Positions 18,259-29,288 are shown, numbered from the stretch's first letter. The stretch is 64,000 nt of DNA from Mycobacterium sp. 1245111.1 (GCF_001673405.1 NZ_LZLV01000020.1:1-64000), one strand, 5' to 3'. Notes: generated by a model not told the origin, from the sequence alone. Program-made: numbers and translations.

Positions 18259-19584
18259 TCAACCGAGGTTGGCCAGTAGCAGTGCCTCGGCGGTCGCCGC
18301 CCGTTCGAGCACGCCCAGATCGAGGCTTTCGTTGATGCTGTGCGCCTGCGTCGAGGGGTCCTCCACACCGGTGACCAGAATCGCCGCCTTCGGGAACGCC
18401 GCCGCGAACGCGGCGATGAACGGGATCGAGCCACCCATGCCCATGTCGACCGGGTCGGTCCCCCAGGCCTGCCGGAACGCCGCCCGCGCCGCGTCGTAGG
18501 CCGGCCCAGTGACGTCGATCGCGTACGGCTGACCGATCTCGCCGAGTGTCACCGTGACGTGTGCGCCCCACGGCACGTGCTGCTCCAGATGCGCCCGAAG
18601 TGCTTCCAGGTGCTCGACGGCGTCGCCGCCCGGCGCGACCCGCATGCTCACCTTCGCTTTCGCGCGCGGAATCAAGGTATTCGACGACGCCGCAATGGAA
18701 GTCGTGTCAATCCCGATCACCGTGATCGCCGGCCTGGCCCACAAGCGTTGCGGCACCGAGCCCGAACCGATTTCGCTCACCCCGTCCAGCAGTCCTGATT
18801 CTGCGCGGACCCGGTCGGCGGGGTAATCGACTGCCGCGGCGGCGCTTTCGTGCAGGCCGGCGACCGCGACGTTGCCGTCGTCGTCATGCAAGCTGGCCAG
18901 CAGACGCACCAGCACCGACAGCACGTCCGGCACCACGCCACCCCACAGCCCGGAGTGCAGGCCGTGGTCGAGGGTGGCCACCTCGACCACACAATCGACC
19001 AGCCCGCGCAGCGACACCGTCAACGCCGGCACCTCGGTGCTCCAGTTGTCCGAATCGGCAATGACGATCACGTCGGCCTTGAGCGCCTCCCGATGGGCGG
19101 CCAGTAGCCGGCCCAGCGACGGCGAACCCGATTCTTCCTCACCTTCGACGAATACCGTCACGCCGACGGGCGGCTTGCCATTGTGCGCCCGAAACGCCGC
19201 CAAATGCGTTGCGATACCGGCCTTGTCGTCGGCACTGCCGCGACCGTAGAGTCGCCCATTGCGTTCGGTGGGCTCGAAGGGTGGCGACGTCCACTGGTCG
19301 GGATCACCTTCGGGCTGCACGTCGTGGTGGGCGTACAGCAGCACGGTTGGCGCTCCGGCCGGCGCGGGATGGCGGGCGATGACGGCGGGTGCGCCGCCCT
19401 CGCTGACGATCCGCACGTCGCCAAAACCGGCCTGCGACAACAGGTCTGCGGTAGCTTGGGCGCTTCGGTGCACCTGGTCGCGCCGGGCCGGGTCGGCCCA
19501 CACCGACTGGATGCGGACCAGGTTCTCCAAATCGTCGCGCACCGACGGCAGCAACTCGCGGACGCGTGCGACCAGATCGCTCAT
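18259..19584 (-). CDS. M20-family metallopeptidase/dipeptidase (Rv2522c-like)
   Basis: 441 residues. M20 features: LLYAHHDVQPEGD (metal His and Asp), a catalytic Asp/Glu region (YGRGSADDKAGIATHLAAF, VFVEGEEESGSPS), ADSDNW and the dimerisation insert. It is a cytosolic Zn-dependent peptidase or deacylase; substrate unknown. The order bcp - M20 - acpS - fas follows Rv2521-Rv2524c apart from the inserted cyclase. Confidence 0.88.
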   Translation of the reverse strand: MSDLVARVRELLPSVRDDLENLVRIQSVWADPARRDQVHRSAQATADLLSQAGFGDVRIVSEGGAPAVIARHPAPAGAPTVLLYAHHDVQPEGDPDQWTSPPFEPTERNGRLYGRGSADDKAGIATHLAAFRAHNGKPPVGVTVFVEGEEESGSPSLGRLLAAHREALKADVIVIADSDNWSTEVPALTVSLRGLVDCVVEVATLDHGLHSGLWGGVVPDVLSVLVRLLASLHDDDGNVAVAGLHESAAAAVDYPADRVRAESGLLDGVSEIGSGSVPQRLWARPAITVIGIDTTSIAASSNTLIPRAKAKVSMRVAPGGDAVEHLEALRAHLEQHVPWGAHVTVTLGEIGQPYAIDVTGPAYDAARAAFRQAWGTDPVDMGMGGSIPFIAAFAAAFPKAAILVTGVEDPSTQAHSINESLDLGVLERAATAEALLLANLG

Positions 19585-19648
19585 GGTCTCGAGGCTAGTC
19601 GCTGCGTGCAGCGCCCCACCATGGCGCGAGCGTGCACAAAATGCCAGG

Positions 19649-20041
19649 CTAGGGCATTTCCAGGATCGCCACCGCAGCCGCGGTGTCGGCCTCGTGTGTC
19701 AACGACACGTGGATCGTGAAGTCCTTGAGATGCTTGGCGATATCACCGGTCAGACGCACCCGCGGTCGACCCCACATGTCGGTGACCACCTCGATGTCGC
19801 GGTGGATGTCTTCGCGCAGCACCGGCCGCTGCGAGAACCGCGAACCGGACCAGGCCTTGATCACGGCCTCCTTGGCCGCCCACCGGGCCGCGAGGTGGCG
19901 CGCCGCCGACGAACTCTTGTCCGAGGCGTCACGACGCTCACCTGGGGTGAAGGTTTCGGCGAAGACCGTTCCGGGCTGGTCGACCTGCTCGGCGAATTCA
20001 GTAATGGAGACAAGGTCTATCCCCACTCCGACGATGCTCAT
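19649..20041 (-). CDS. acpS: Holo-[acyl-carrier-protein] synthase
   Basis: 130 residues, closely resembling M. tuberculosis AcpS. It has the N-terminal GIDLVSI motif with the Mg-binding Asp, the ARWAAKEAVIKAW motif and a conserved HVSLTHE. It transfers 4'-phosphopantetheine from CoA to the ACP domain of Fas and to other carrier proteins. It starts 34 bp after the fas stop in the same operon. The start ATG at 20041 gives the expected family length; a longer open frame upstream reads into fas. Confidence 0.95.
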   Translation of the reverse strand: MSIVGVGIDLVSITEFAEQVDQPGTVFAETFTPGERRDASDKSSSAARHLAARWAAKEAVIKAWSGSRFSQRPVLREDIHRDIEVVTDMWGRPRVRLTGDIAKHLKDFTIHVSLTHEADTAAAVAILEMP

Positions 20042-20075
20042 TGGGAGAAACCTAGCGGACTGCCACCGGGGGTGC

Positions 20076-23000
20076 TCAAAGGCGGTATTGGTCGTCGTCG
20101 CCCAACCGCGCCGCGGCGTTGAGCAGCATCGCCGCTTCCTGCCGCTTCTCGGATACTTCGTGGTCGAAACGACGATCGGCGGGCCGCTCGTACATCGGGC
20201 GGCCACCGGCGATCGCCGACGCCAGTCGGCGCTGGCCGGCCAGCAGGCGCGCGTCGGCCCGTCGCTGGTAGTCCGCGCGCTGCTCGGCATCCAGCGTGGC
20301 CATGAAGGCCTCCGGGTGCACCAACGCGACCAGACCGGACACGTGCCCGAACCCGAGGCTGGTCACCAAACCGGCCTTCAACGGGAACTTCTCCCCGAGC
20401 CGCAGGGTCTCGCGAACCCAGACGAAGTGCGCCGAGTCGGCGAGTTCCTCGTCGACACAGTCCAGGCTGCGGTTCGGCGGAATCACGCCGTCGCGCAGGA
20501 TCTGGCACAGACCCATCATCTGGAAGACCGCCGCGCCACCCTTCGCGTGCCCGGTGAGGCTCTTCTGCGACACGATGAACAGCGGTGCCCCATCGGACCG
20601 GCCAATCGAATCGGCCAGTCGCTCATGCATTTCGGTCTCGTTAGGGTCGTTGGCCAGCGTCGAGGTGTCGTGCTTGGAGATCACCGCGATGTCGTCGGCG
20701 CCGACGCCCAGCTTGGCCAGCGCCCGGGCCAGCGGCGAGTCCTTGCCACCGCGGCCGGCACCCAACGCACCCAGGCCGGGGGCCGGAATCGAGGTGTGCA
20801 CACCGTCGGCGAACGACTGCGCGTAGCCGACTACCGCCAGCACCGGCAGACCCATCTTCAGAGCGAGGTCGCCGCGGGCCAACAGGATCGTCCCACCGCC
20901 CTGGGCTTCCAGGAAGCCGAGGCGGCGACGGTCGTTGGGCCGGGAAAACTTCGAGTCGCTGATGCCCCTGCCCCGCATCATGCCGGTGTCCGCCGTGGCA
21001 GCCATGTCGCCGAAGCCGATGATGGCCTCCAGCGTCAGGTCGTCGAATCCACCGGTGACCACGAGTTCGGCTTTGCCGAGGCGGATCTTGTCCATGCCCT
21101 CCTCGACCGACACTGCCGCGGTGGCGCAGGCGCCGACCGGGTGGATCATCGCGCCGTAGCTACCGACGTAGGACTGAATCACGTGCGCGGCAACGACGTT
21201 CGGCAGGACTTCCTGCAGGATGTCGTTCGGCTTGTTCCGGCCGAGCAGGTTGCCGTGATACATGGTCTGCATCGACGTCATACCGCCCATCCCGGTGCCC
21301 TGGGTGCTGGCCACCAGGCCGGGGTGCACCCAACGCATCAACTCGGTCGGGGTGAAACCGGACGACAGGAACGCGTCGACGGTCGCGACGATGTTCCACA
21401 GCGCCACCCGATCGACCGAGCTGGCCATGTCCTGGCTGATGCCGAACACCGTCGGGTCGAACCCGGTCGGGATCTGCGCGCCGACGGTCCGCGACAGCTT
21501 GGTCTTGCGCGGAACCCGAATCTCGGTGCCCGCCTTGCGGGTAACCTCCCAGTCGCTGGAGCCCGGGACCGGCCGGACCACGGTGTGCTCGGCGTCGAAC
21601 TGGGCGAATCCCCGGGCGTCGGCCTCCGAGGAGACGACGAACGTGAAGTCCTTGTCCAGGAAGACGCTCACCATGAGCGGCGAGGCGTGGTCGGGGTCGA
21701 TCGCGCCGTCGTCGACGAACTCGCGGATACCCACCCGCTCGACCACGACGTCGTGGTAGCGCTCGACCAGCTCGGCCTCGTCGACCAGATCCCCGGATGC
21801 GGTGTCGTACCAGCCCGGCGTCGGGTCTTCTTCCCACTTGATCAGCCCAGTGGTCCAAGCCAATTCGAGGACACCGGCGGCCGACAGCTCGTTGTCGACC
21901 TCCATCTCGAAGCGGGTCCGCGACGAGCCGTACGGGCCGAGTTCGGCGCCACCGACGATGACCACCAACTCCGACGGGTCGACGTCGAGGCGGTCCCACG
22001 CCGGCGGCGGCGCGGGCTTGAAGCCCCGCGGCGGCGACGGCAGCGCGGCGATCGTGCCCTCGTCGGCGGTGTCATCGTCGGCGGCCGCCTCGGACGTCAT
22101 CTCCTCGCGGGCCTTGGCGGCCAGTTCGGCCATGTCGATCTCCACGTCGCCGAGACCGCCGGTGAAGTCTACCTTGATCGGAGCGGTCGCGGCGGCCGCG
22201 CGGGACTCGATGCTGCAGAGCCCGAGCAGCATGTCGGCCATCTCGTCGGTGGAATACGTTGTCACACCGGCTTCCTCGACGGCGGTGACGATGGCGTCGT
22301 TGTGGCCCATCAGCCCTGTGCCGCGGGTCCAGCCGATCAACGCATGCGCCAGGCTGACGCGCTGCGCCCACGACGACTCGGCTCCCCAACGGGTGACCAC
22401 GGCGTCGAGCGCCGACTTGGCCTCACCGTAGGCGCCGTCGCCACCGAACATGCCGCGGTTGGGCGAGCCCGGCAGCACCACGTGCAGCCTCGAGGCGATA
22501 TCGCGCTCGGCGCCGATCTTCGACAGGCCACCGATCAGTCGCTGCACCGCCCACAGCAACACCTTCATTTCCATCTCCGAGCGCGAGCCGGCCTCGGACA
22601 GGTCGCCGACCACACGCGGCGCCGCGAACGGGAACAGCAGCGTCGGGACCTGAGCGTCCTTAATGTGAATCGACTGCGGCCCAAGGCTTTCGGACTGCTC
22701 GTTACCGATCCACTCCGCGAGTGCGTCGATGTCGGAGTAGGACGCCATGTTGGCCGCCACCACCCACAACGTGGCACCGAAGCGAGCGTGGTCGCGATAG
22801 AGGTTGCGGTAGAACGCCAGCCGGTCGTCGTCGAGCTTCGACGTCGTGGCGATCACGGTGGCACCGCCGTCGAGCAGCTTGGCGACCACCGACGCGGCGA
22901 TCGAGCCCTTCGACGCGCCGGTCACCACGGCGACTTCGGCGTGGTACGGACCGTTGTCCGGGTTCTCCGCGCCGGCCGCGATCCGGCCGTACAGCGATGC

Positions 23001-26000
23001 ATGGATCTGACGTCCGGCGGCCAAAGCCCTGCCCTGCCACCAGGTCGCCTGCGTGGCGACGACGTGACCGGCGCCCTCGAAGCGCTCCGAGAGCCGCGCC
23101 CAGTCGGCGTTGGCTTCGTCTTCGTCGATCAGCCACAGCTTGACCAGATCCTCGCGGGCGCTGGCCCACCGGTCGTCGAACACGACGGCCTTCTTGCCGT
23201 CGAACGTCGGTGCCACCAATCGCGGCCAGTCCGAACCGAGTTCGGTGGTGACCAGGTCGATCAGCTCGGCGTCGGTGGCGGCCGGCGGCACGCTGACCTT
23301 TTCGTCGAGCCCCAGTTGGCCAAGCACCAGGCGCGCCGCCGAGGCGAGCACACCGTCGCGGCCGGTGATCTGGTCGGTGAATTCGCTCAGCGCGGCGGCG
23401 TCGACCGTCGCACCGCCGCCACCACCGCTCGACGGCAGCGCAACCGCGATGCCCCGGCGGGCCGCCACGGACGTGACAGCGGCGTCGATGACGCTGTCGA
23501 CCGCGGCGGCATCCGCCAGCGCACCTTCGTGAAGGTTGCCCAGCGAGCCGCCACGGACGCTGGTGCCCTCACGAGTTCCGAGTGCCACCTCGACGGTGAC
23601 GTGCTTGACCCAGCCATCGCCGAGCTCCCAGGTCTTGGTCACCCGTTCGGCGATCGCAGCGGGCCGCTTACCGGACGGGCCGAGGACCGTGCGCAGCTGG
23701 TCGTTGATCGCGTCGGAAAGCACTGGGCCGTAAGGCTTGTAGGTGCGGGCCAACTTGGTCACCTGCGCCCGCAGCCCGGCCAGGTCGGCTTCGGCGGCGC
23801 CGTCGATCGCGCCGAGGTTCAGCTCCGAACCCAGGTCGACCAGCAGCTGGTTGCGTCGCGACGAGGCGCCGTCGGTGATGGACTCGATGGAGTCCAGCTC
23901 CTCGATCTGGTCGATGCGCATCTTGGCCGACAGCGCGATCAGGGCCAGCGTCGCGTCGGCGGCGTCGAAGCCGATGTCGTCGGGGCGCGGGGCACCTGAC
24001 GGCGCGACCGGAGCCGCCGGCGCGGCGGCGGCAGCTTCAGCGGCAGGGGCACTGCCCGATTCGCCAGCCGGCGCCTCGTCGACGATGTCCTCGGGCTCGG
24101 GGTCGGTGTCGGTGGCGAACAGCACCGCGGCGTCGCGCTCGGCGTTGAGCACTTCCACTGTGCTGTGGGCATATTCGGGCAACTTAAGCGTGTTGGTGGC
24201 CAGCCCGGCGACGGTCGGCGCCGACTTCACGCCGATTTCGACGAACCGCTCCACACCCAGACCGCCGGCCGCCTCTTCGGTGAACAGCAGGTCCTGGGTC
24301 TCGATCCAGCGCACCGGGCTGGCGAACTGCCAGGCCAGCAGCTCGATGAACACCGTGCGGGCCATGTCGAACGGGCGCTCGTTACGCCAGTAGTCGTAGT
24401 TCTCGAGGATCTCGTCGAGCGGCTCGGCCGGTACCAGGTCGCGGATCTCCTGGACGAAGTCACGGTCGAGGCTGAACGGCCGCGGGACCAGGTTCGGAAT
24501 GTAACGCCCGATGATGACCTTGGGATCCTTGTTGCGGGGCATGACACGGTCCAAGGAGCGTCGGAATTCGGCGACGCCGACCCGCAGCACCTCGGAGTGG
24601 AACGGCACGTCGATACCCGGCACCAGGATGAAAGACCGTTTGCCGCCGGAGATTTCGCGTCGGCGCTCCACCTCGGCCTCGAGTTCTTCCAGACCGCGGA
24701 CGGTGCCGGCGATCGCGTACTGCGAGCCACGCAGGTTGAAGTTCACGATCTGCAGGAACTCACCGGTGCGCTGGGAGATCTCTTCGACGAACGCCAGCAC
24801 GTCGGCGTCGTCGAGATCGATCTGCGACGGCCGGATCGCGGCCAGCCGGTAGTTTGACCGGCCCAGCTCGTCGCGCGGCACGATGTCGTGCATGTTGGAG
24901 CCGCGCTGAAACACCGTCTCCAGCAACGCTTCCAGGCCGTAGATGTCACTCACACAGGCCAACGCGGTGTATTCACCGACGGAGTGCCCGCAAGCGATCG
25001 CGTCCTCGACGAACGCGCCCTGCTCGCGCATCTCGGCGACTTGCGCACTCGCCACTGTCGCCATCGCGACCTGGGTGAACTGCGTCAGGTAGAGCACGCC
25101 CTCGGGGTGCTGGTAGTGCACGCCGCTGGCGATCAAGCTGGTCGGGTTGTCCCGCACCACATGCAGGATCGAGAACCCCAGCGTCTCACGGGTGTACTTG
25201 TCGGCGTCGTCCCAGACCTTGCGGGCGGCCTTGGACCGGGCCCGGACCTCCATGCCCATGCCCTTGTGCTGGATGCCCTGGCCGGGGAACGCGTAGACGG
25301 TCTTGGGCGCGGCCAGTCGGGCCGTCGCCGACATCACCAGATCTGACCCGATGCGGGCAGCAATCTCCAAAACCTCGGCGCCCTGGTCGATTCCGACCCG
25401 GTCGACGCGGAAGTCGACCTCGTCGCCCGGCTTCACCATGCCCAGGAAGCGAGCGGTCCAGCCGATCAGCCGGGCCGGTGGCCGGGCCTGGCCGTCAGTC
25501 GCGGTAACCACGTGCTGCGCGGCGGCCGAGAGCCACATGCCGTGCACGATCGGCCCTTCAAGACCGGCCAGCAGCGCGGCGGCCCGGTCGGTGTGGATCG
25601 GGTTGTGGTCACCGGAGACCACTGCGAACGGCCGCATGTCGACCGGCGCGGTGAGCGTGACGTCGCGACGGCGACGCCGGGGCGTTTCGGTGGCGTTCTC
25701 GGACACCGCGCCTCCGGCCCGCGACGGGTCGGTCAACTCGGCGGCCCCGGTGCGGCCACGGATCGCGAACCGCTCCTCCATCGTGGCGAGCACGGTGCGG
25801 TCGGCGTCGGCAACCGTCACCGAGATCGGGACGACCCTGCCGACTTCGGTGTCGATGGCCACCGAAGCCGTTGCGGTAACGGTTAATTCGGCCGGCACCT
25901 TCGGTAGGGCGGCAAGCAGGTGGGCGGCGTGGTCCAGGTGCACCAGGCTCAGCAGGCCCTCCACGACGGGGACGCCGGCACCGGTAACAGCGGACCCGAT

Positions 26001-29000
26001 GGCGGCGAAGACGGCCGGCCAGCAGCGGCCGACGAGGGCGTCGGGCACGGTGGTCAGGGTCGGCGCCAGCGGCTCACCGAAGATCGCGGTGACACCGGTG
26101 TGGTCGGCGACCCGCTCGGGGTCCCATTGCACGGTCACGGTCGCGGTGCCGTTGTGCACCCGGGGCAGTGCCTCGGGGCTGTCCGCGCCGGCGGCGATCG
26201 CCAGCACCGAACGCATCGCCTCGATCGCGTCCTTGGGGCGGATCACCGGAATTCCGCCGTCAATTGTGTTGGGGGGCAAGCTGAATCTGATATCGATCCA
26301 CACGCCGGCGATCGGCACGCTGAGCACAACCTGGTCGTCCTCGACGACCAGGCGCGACCCGGTCGACGAGTGCGTGGCTTGCGGCACTTCGGGTCCGTCG
26401 TGCACCTGCCAGTCGGCGGGGTCGGCGATGCGGTGAACCGGGTTGGTCGCAACGCGGCCGGCCCACAGCACGTCGGGCGCGTCGAGCACGGTGGCCAGCG
26501 GCCCCCGCACGTCGATGCGACCCTGCCGGCGCGCGGTGACCGGTGTCGGGGTGGCGCCGGCGGCGACCACATCGTCGATCGCGGCCTGCTCGAAGCGGTC
26601 CAGCAGCTCTCCGACGGGCTCGTTGAGCCGGGTGATGCCGGCGACCGCAGCGGTGCCGGGGATGATGCAGACCTGGTCGGCGTCGTAACGGGCATCGTGG
26701 GCCTGCCACAGCGAATCGCTGCGCCACCAACGGCGTACGTCCTTGTCGATCACCGGCACGAAGTTCACCGGCTTGCCCGGCGTCTTGCACTGCGTGACGA
26801 AGAACGGCACGTCGGCCGGATGCAGTTGCACGGTCGCGGCGTCCGGGTAGCGAGCGAGCAGCGCGGCGATCGCCTCGTCAGGACGCTCCAGCAGATCGGG
26901 GTCGGCGAACAGCGTCTGGATCGGCCCGGAGTCCTGTGGGTGCAGCCGTGCCTCGGCGCGCTTCAACATCTGCTCGAATCGTTCGACCCAGGTGTCGGCC
27001 AGCCACGGGCTGCCCGGCGCCGCGGTGTCCGCTGTGCTGTCGCCGTCGCCGATGGCCAACTCGACATAGCGCTGCAGCCACTGCAGGTAGGTCATTTCGC
27101 CGACGTCGCCGAAGTACGGCTTGGCGGTGTTGGCCATCGCCGCGATGATCTCGTCGCGGCGCGCGGCGACCGCGTCGGCGTCACCGGCGACCTCGTCGAG
27201 CAGCCGGCCGCACCGGGAGGCGGTGTTGTCGATCTCGTGGATGTCGGCGCCGAGCTGACTGCGGCCAGATGCCATGCCGCCCTGGGCTTTTCCGGCGCCA
27301 ACCCACTGGTCGGTGCCCTGGATGTCGACCAGCATCTGCTTGACCGACGGCGACGTGGTGGCTTCCAGCGTGGCCATCGCGGCGGTGCCGACCAGGATGC
27401 CGTCGACCGGCATCAGCGGGAAGCCGTACGACTGGGCCCAGCGGCCGGACAGGTACTCGGCCGCCTGCTCGGGCGTACCGATGCCGCCGCCGACGCAGAC
27501 CGTGATGTTCGGCCGTGACCGGATTTCCGAGTATGTGGCCAGCAGCAGATCGTCGAGGTCTTCCCACGAGTGGTGACCGCCCGCGCGTCCGCCCTCGACG
27601 TGCATGATGACCGGCTTGGTCGGCACTTCGGTGGCGATGCGGATGACCGAGCGGATCTGCTCGACGGTGCCTGGCTTGAACACCACGTGCGAGATGCCGA
27701 TCTCGTTGAGCTCGTCGATCAGGTCGACGGCCTCTTCCAGTTCGGGGATGCCGGCGCTGACGACCACACCGTCGATGGCCGCGCCGGACTGACGGGCCTT
27801 CTGCACCAACCGCTTTCCGCCGACCTGCAGCTTCCACAGGTAGGGGTCGAGGAACAGCGAGTTGAACTGGTACGTGCGTCCGGGTTCGAGCAGCCCGGCA
27901 AGCTCCTCGATGCGGTCGTTGAAAATCGGTTCGGTGACCTGTCCGCCGCCGGCGAGCTCGGACCAGTGGCCCGCATTGGCCGCCGCGGCGACGATCTTGG
28001 CGTCGACGGTGGTCGGGGTCATGCCTGCCAGCAGGATCGGCGACCGGCCGGTGAGCCGGGTGAACTTCGTCGAGAGCTTGACCCGCCCGTCGGGCAGGGC
28101 GACCACCGACGGCGCATAGGTCGACCACGGCCGGGCCACCTCGGGCACGGCGCCGATGGTGAACAGGTTGCGCTGACCACCACGGGTCGCCGCCGGCACG
28201 ATACCGACCCCGAGTCCGCGGATGACCGGGGCCGTTAGCCGGGTCAGGATGTCGCCGGGGCCCAGGTCGAGAATCCAGCGGGCGCCGGCCTCGTGGACGC
28301 CGATCACCTCGTCGACCCAGTCGACCGGCTGGACCAGGATCGCCTCGGCCATCGCGCGGGACAGCTCGACGTCGATGCCCACCTTTTCGGCCCATTCGCC
28401 GACGATGTCGATGCTGTCGGCCAGCCGCGGCGTGTGGAAGCCGACCTCGACCTGAACCGCGTCGAAGACCGGTGCGAAGACGTCGCCGCCGCGGATCTTG
28501 TTCTTACGGTCGGCTTCTTCCTTCTCCGAGATCTGCTTGCAGTAGAGCTCGAAGCGGGACAGCTGCTCGGGGGTGCCCGTGATGACGACCGAGCGCCGGC
28601 CGTTGCGGATCGACAGGACCGGCGGCAGCACGGTACGGACGTCTTGGGAGAAGTCTTCGAGGAGCCGGTAGATGCGCTCCGGGTCGGCGTTGCTGACCGA
28701 CACCATCGGCGAACGATCACCCAGCACCGAGATTCCGCGGCGGCGTGCCACCAGCGTGCCGGCCGCGCCGATCAGTTGCGCCATCGCCAGCAGCTCGATG
28801 TCTCGCGCGCCCGCCGCCTTGAGGGCCTCGACGCCCAGGATGCCCTGCGAGTGCCCGACGACGGCCACGGGCGGCGTAGCCAGCAGGTCCATGCCCTGCC
28901 GGGCCAGGGTACGAACGGCGGCGATCTGCGTGAGGAGGACGCCGGGCAGCGAGACCGCCGCCGAGGTCAGGTGCTTTTCCGACGGAACCGGGTCTTCGGC

Positions 29001-29288
29001 GGCCAGTGCGCGGACCCAGCGCAGCGGCTCGAAGCCGATCGGGCGCACGACGACGAGCTCATCGGCCACCGGCTCGAGCAGCAGGTCCACCTCACCGGCG
29101 AGCGTCGCCAGCTCGGATTCGATACCGGACGACGACACCAGCTCTTCCAGCGTCTCCAGCCACGCGCCGCCCTGGCCGCCGAAGGCGACCGCGTAGGCCT
29201 CGCCGGCGGTCAGACGATCGACCAGAGCGTGGTCCGCGGCGATTCCGTCGCGGTCAGCGGACACTCGATGGTGCTCATAGATCGTCAC
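20076..29288 (-). CDS. fas: Type I fatty acid synthase, multifunctional
   Basis: 3070 residues, essentially the length of M. tuberculosis Fas (Rv2524c). Order of domains seen: acetyltransferase (GHSQG, Ser about 147), enoyl reductase (from about 420, LLAGMTPTTVDAK), hot-dog dehydratase (about 1230, SGDHNPIHTD), malonyl/palmitoyl transferase (about 1430, GHSVGEYTAL), an Ala/Pro linker and ACP (phosphopantetheine Ser in GASSRRNQLL, about 1805), ketoreductase (about 2125, VVTGASKGSIAAS), and ketosynthase (Cys in GACATAAVSVEEG, about 2717). It makes C16-C26 acyl-CoAs in the cytosol for membrane lipids and mycolate synthesis. The ATG at 29288 has GGGAGA upstream. acpS follows. Transcription is expected to be controlled by FasR in the 478-bp upstream region. 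Confidence 0.97.
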   Translation of the reverse strand: MTIYEHHRVSADRDGIAADHALVDRLTAGEAYAVAFGGQGGAWLETLEELVSSSGIESELATLAGEVDLLLEPVADELVVVRPIGFEPLRWVRALAAEDPVPSEKHLTSAAVSLPGVLLTQIAAVRTLARQGMDLLATPPVAVVGHSQGILGVEALKAAGARDIELLAMAQLIGAAGTLVARRRGISVLGDRSPMVSVSNADPERIYRLLEDFSQDVRTVLPPVLSIRNGRRSVVITGTPEQLSRFELYCKQISEKEEADRKNKIRGGDVFAPVFDAVQVEVGFHTPRLADSIDIVGEWAEKVGIDVELSRAMAEAILVQPVDWVDEVIGVHEAGARWILDLGPGDILTRLTAPVIRGLGVGIVPAATRGGQRNLFTIGAVPEVARPWSTYAPSVVALPDGRVKLSTKFTRLTGRSPILLAGMTPTTVDAKIVAAAANAGHWSELAGGGQVTEPIFNDRIEELAGLLEPGRTYQFNSLFLDPYLWKLQVGGKRLVQKARQSGAAIDGVVVSAGIPELEEAVDLIDELNEIGISHVVFKPGTVEQIRSVIRIATEVPTKPVIMHVEGGRAGGHHSWEDLDDLLLATYSEIRSRPNITVCVGGGIGTPEQAAEYLSGRWAQSYGFPLMPVDGILVGTAAMATLEATTSPSVKQMLVDIQGTDQWVGAGKAQGGMASGRSQLGADIHEIDNTASRCGRLLDEVAGDADAVAARRDEIIAAMANTAKPYFGDVGEMTYLQWLQRYVELAIGDGDSTADTAAPGSPWLADTWVERFEQMLKRAEARLHPQDSGPIQTLFADPDLLERPDEAIAALLARYPDAATVQLHPADVPFFVTQCKTPGKPVNFVPVIDKDVRRWWRSDSLWQAHDARYDADQVCIIPGTAAVAGITRLNEPVGELLDRFEQAAIDDVVAAGATPTPVTARRQGRIDVRGPLATVLDAPDVLWAGRVATNPVHRIADPADWQVHDGPEVPQATHSSTGSRLVVEDDQVVLSVPIAGVWIDIRFSLPPNTIDGGIPVIRPKDAIEAMRSVLAIAAGADSPEALPRVHNGTATVTVQWDPERVADHTGVTAIFGEPLAPTLTTVPDALVGRCWPAVFAAIGSAVTGAGVPVVEGLLSLVHLDHAAHLLAALPKVPAELTVTATASVAIDTEVGRVVPISVTVADADRTVLATMEERFAIRGRTGAAELTDPSRAGGAVSENATETPRRRRRDVTLTAPVDMRPFAVVSGDHNPIHTDRAAALLAGLEGPIVHGMWLSAAAQHVVTATDGQARPPARLIGWTARFLGMVKPGDEVDFRVDRVGIDQGAEVLEIAARIGSDLVMSATARLAAPKTVYAFPGQGIQHKGMGMEVRARSKAARKVWDDADKYTRETLGFSILHVVRDNPTSLIASGVHYQHPEGVLYLTQFTQVAMATVASAQVAEMREQGAFVEDAIACGHSVGEYTALACVSDIYGLEALLETVFQRGSNMHDIVPRDELGRSNYRLAAIRPSQIDLDDADVLAFVEEISQRTGEFLQIVNFNLRGSQYAIAGTVRGLEELEAEVERRREISGGKRSFILVPGIDVPFHSEVLRVGVAEFRRSLDRVMPRNKDPKVIIGRYIPNLVPRPFSLDRDFVQEIRDLVPAEPLDEILENYDYWRNERPFDMARTVFIELLAWQFASPVRWIETQDLLFTEEAAGGLGVERFVEIGVKSAPTVAGLATNTLKLPEYAHSTVEVLNAERDAAVLFATDTDPEPEDIVDEAPAGESGSAPAAEAAAAAPAAPVAPSGAPRPDDIGFDAADATLALIALSAKMRIDQIEELDSIESITDGASSRRNQLLVDLGSELNLGAIDGAAEADLAGLRAQVTKLARTYKPYGPVLSDAINDQLRTVLGPSGKRPAAIAERVTKTWELGDGWVKHVTVEVALGTREGTSVRGGSLGNLHEGALADAAAVDSVIDAAVTSVAARRGIAVALPSSGGGGGATVDAAALSEFTDQITGRDGVLASAARLVLGQLGLDEKVSVPPAATDAELIDLVTTELGSDWPRLVAPTFDGKKAVVFDDRWASAREDLVKLWLIDEDEANADWARLSERFEGAGHVVATQATWWQGRALAAGRQIHASLYGRIAAGAENPDNGPYHAEVAVVTGASKGSIAASVVAKLLDGGATVIATTSKLDDDRLAFYRNLYRDHARFGATLWVVAANMASYSDIDALAEWIGNEQSESLGPQSIHIKDAQVPTLLFPFAAPRVVGDLSEAGSRSEMEMKVLLWAVQRLIGGLSKIGAERDIASRLHVVLPGSPNRGMFGGDGAYGEAKSALDAVVTRWGAESSWAQRVSLAHALIGWTRGTGLMGHNDAIVTAVEEAGVTTYSTDEMADMLLGLCSIESRAAAATAPIKVDFTGGLGDVEIDMAELAAKAREEMTSEAAADDDTADEGTIAALPSPPRGFKPAPPPAWDRLDVDPSELVVIVGGAELGPYGSSRTRFEMEVDNELSAAGVLELAWTTGLIKWEEDPTPGWYDTASGDLVDEAELVERYHDVVVERVGIREFVDDGAIDPDHASPLMVSVFLDKDFTFVVSSEADARGFAQFDAEHTVVRPVPGSSDWEVTRKAGTEIRVPRKTKLSRTVGAQIPTGFDPTVFGISQDMASSVDRVALWNIVATVDAFLSSGFTPTELMRWVHPGLVASTQGTGMGGMTSMQTMYHGNLLGRNKPNDILQEVLPNVVAAHVIQSYVGSYGAMIHPVGACATAAVSVEEGMDKIRLGKAELVVTGGFDDLTLEAIIGFGDMAATADTGMMRGRGISDSKFSRPNDRRRLGFLEAQGGGTILLARGDLALKMGLPVLAVVGYAQSFADGVHTSIPAPGLGALGAGRGGKDSPLARALAKLGVGADDIAVISKHDTSTLANDPNETEMHERLADSIGRSDGAPLFIVSQKSLTGHAKGGAAVFQMMGLCQILRDGVIPPNRSLDCVDEELADSAHFVWVRETLRLGEKFPLKAGLVTSLGFGHVSGLVALVHPEAFMATLDAEQRADYQRRADARLLAGQRRLASAIAGGRPMYERPADRRFDHEVSEKRQEAAMLLNAAARLGDDDQYRL

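Noticed and set aside
19683..23999. 1438-codon open frame on the plus strand inside fas
   Set aside because: It is antisense to the conserved KS/KR/ACP part of fas. It is rich in Arg/His/Gly with no recognisable domain, as expected for the mirror frame of a GC-rich gene.
25920..27518. 532-codon plus-strand frame opposite fas
   Set aside because: Antisense shadow of the fas dehydratase and enoyl-reductase regions, with no domain and skewed Arg/Gly/His content.
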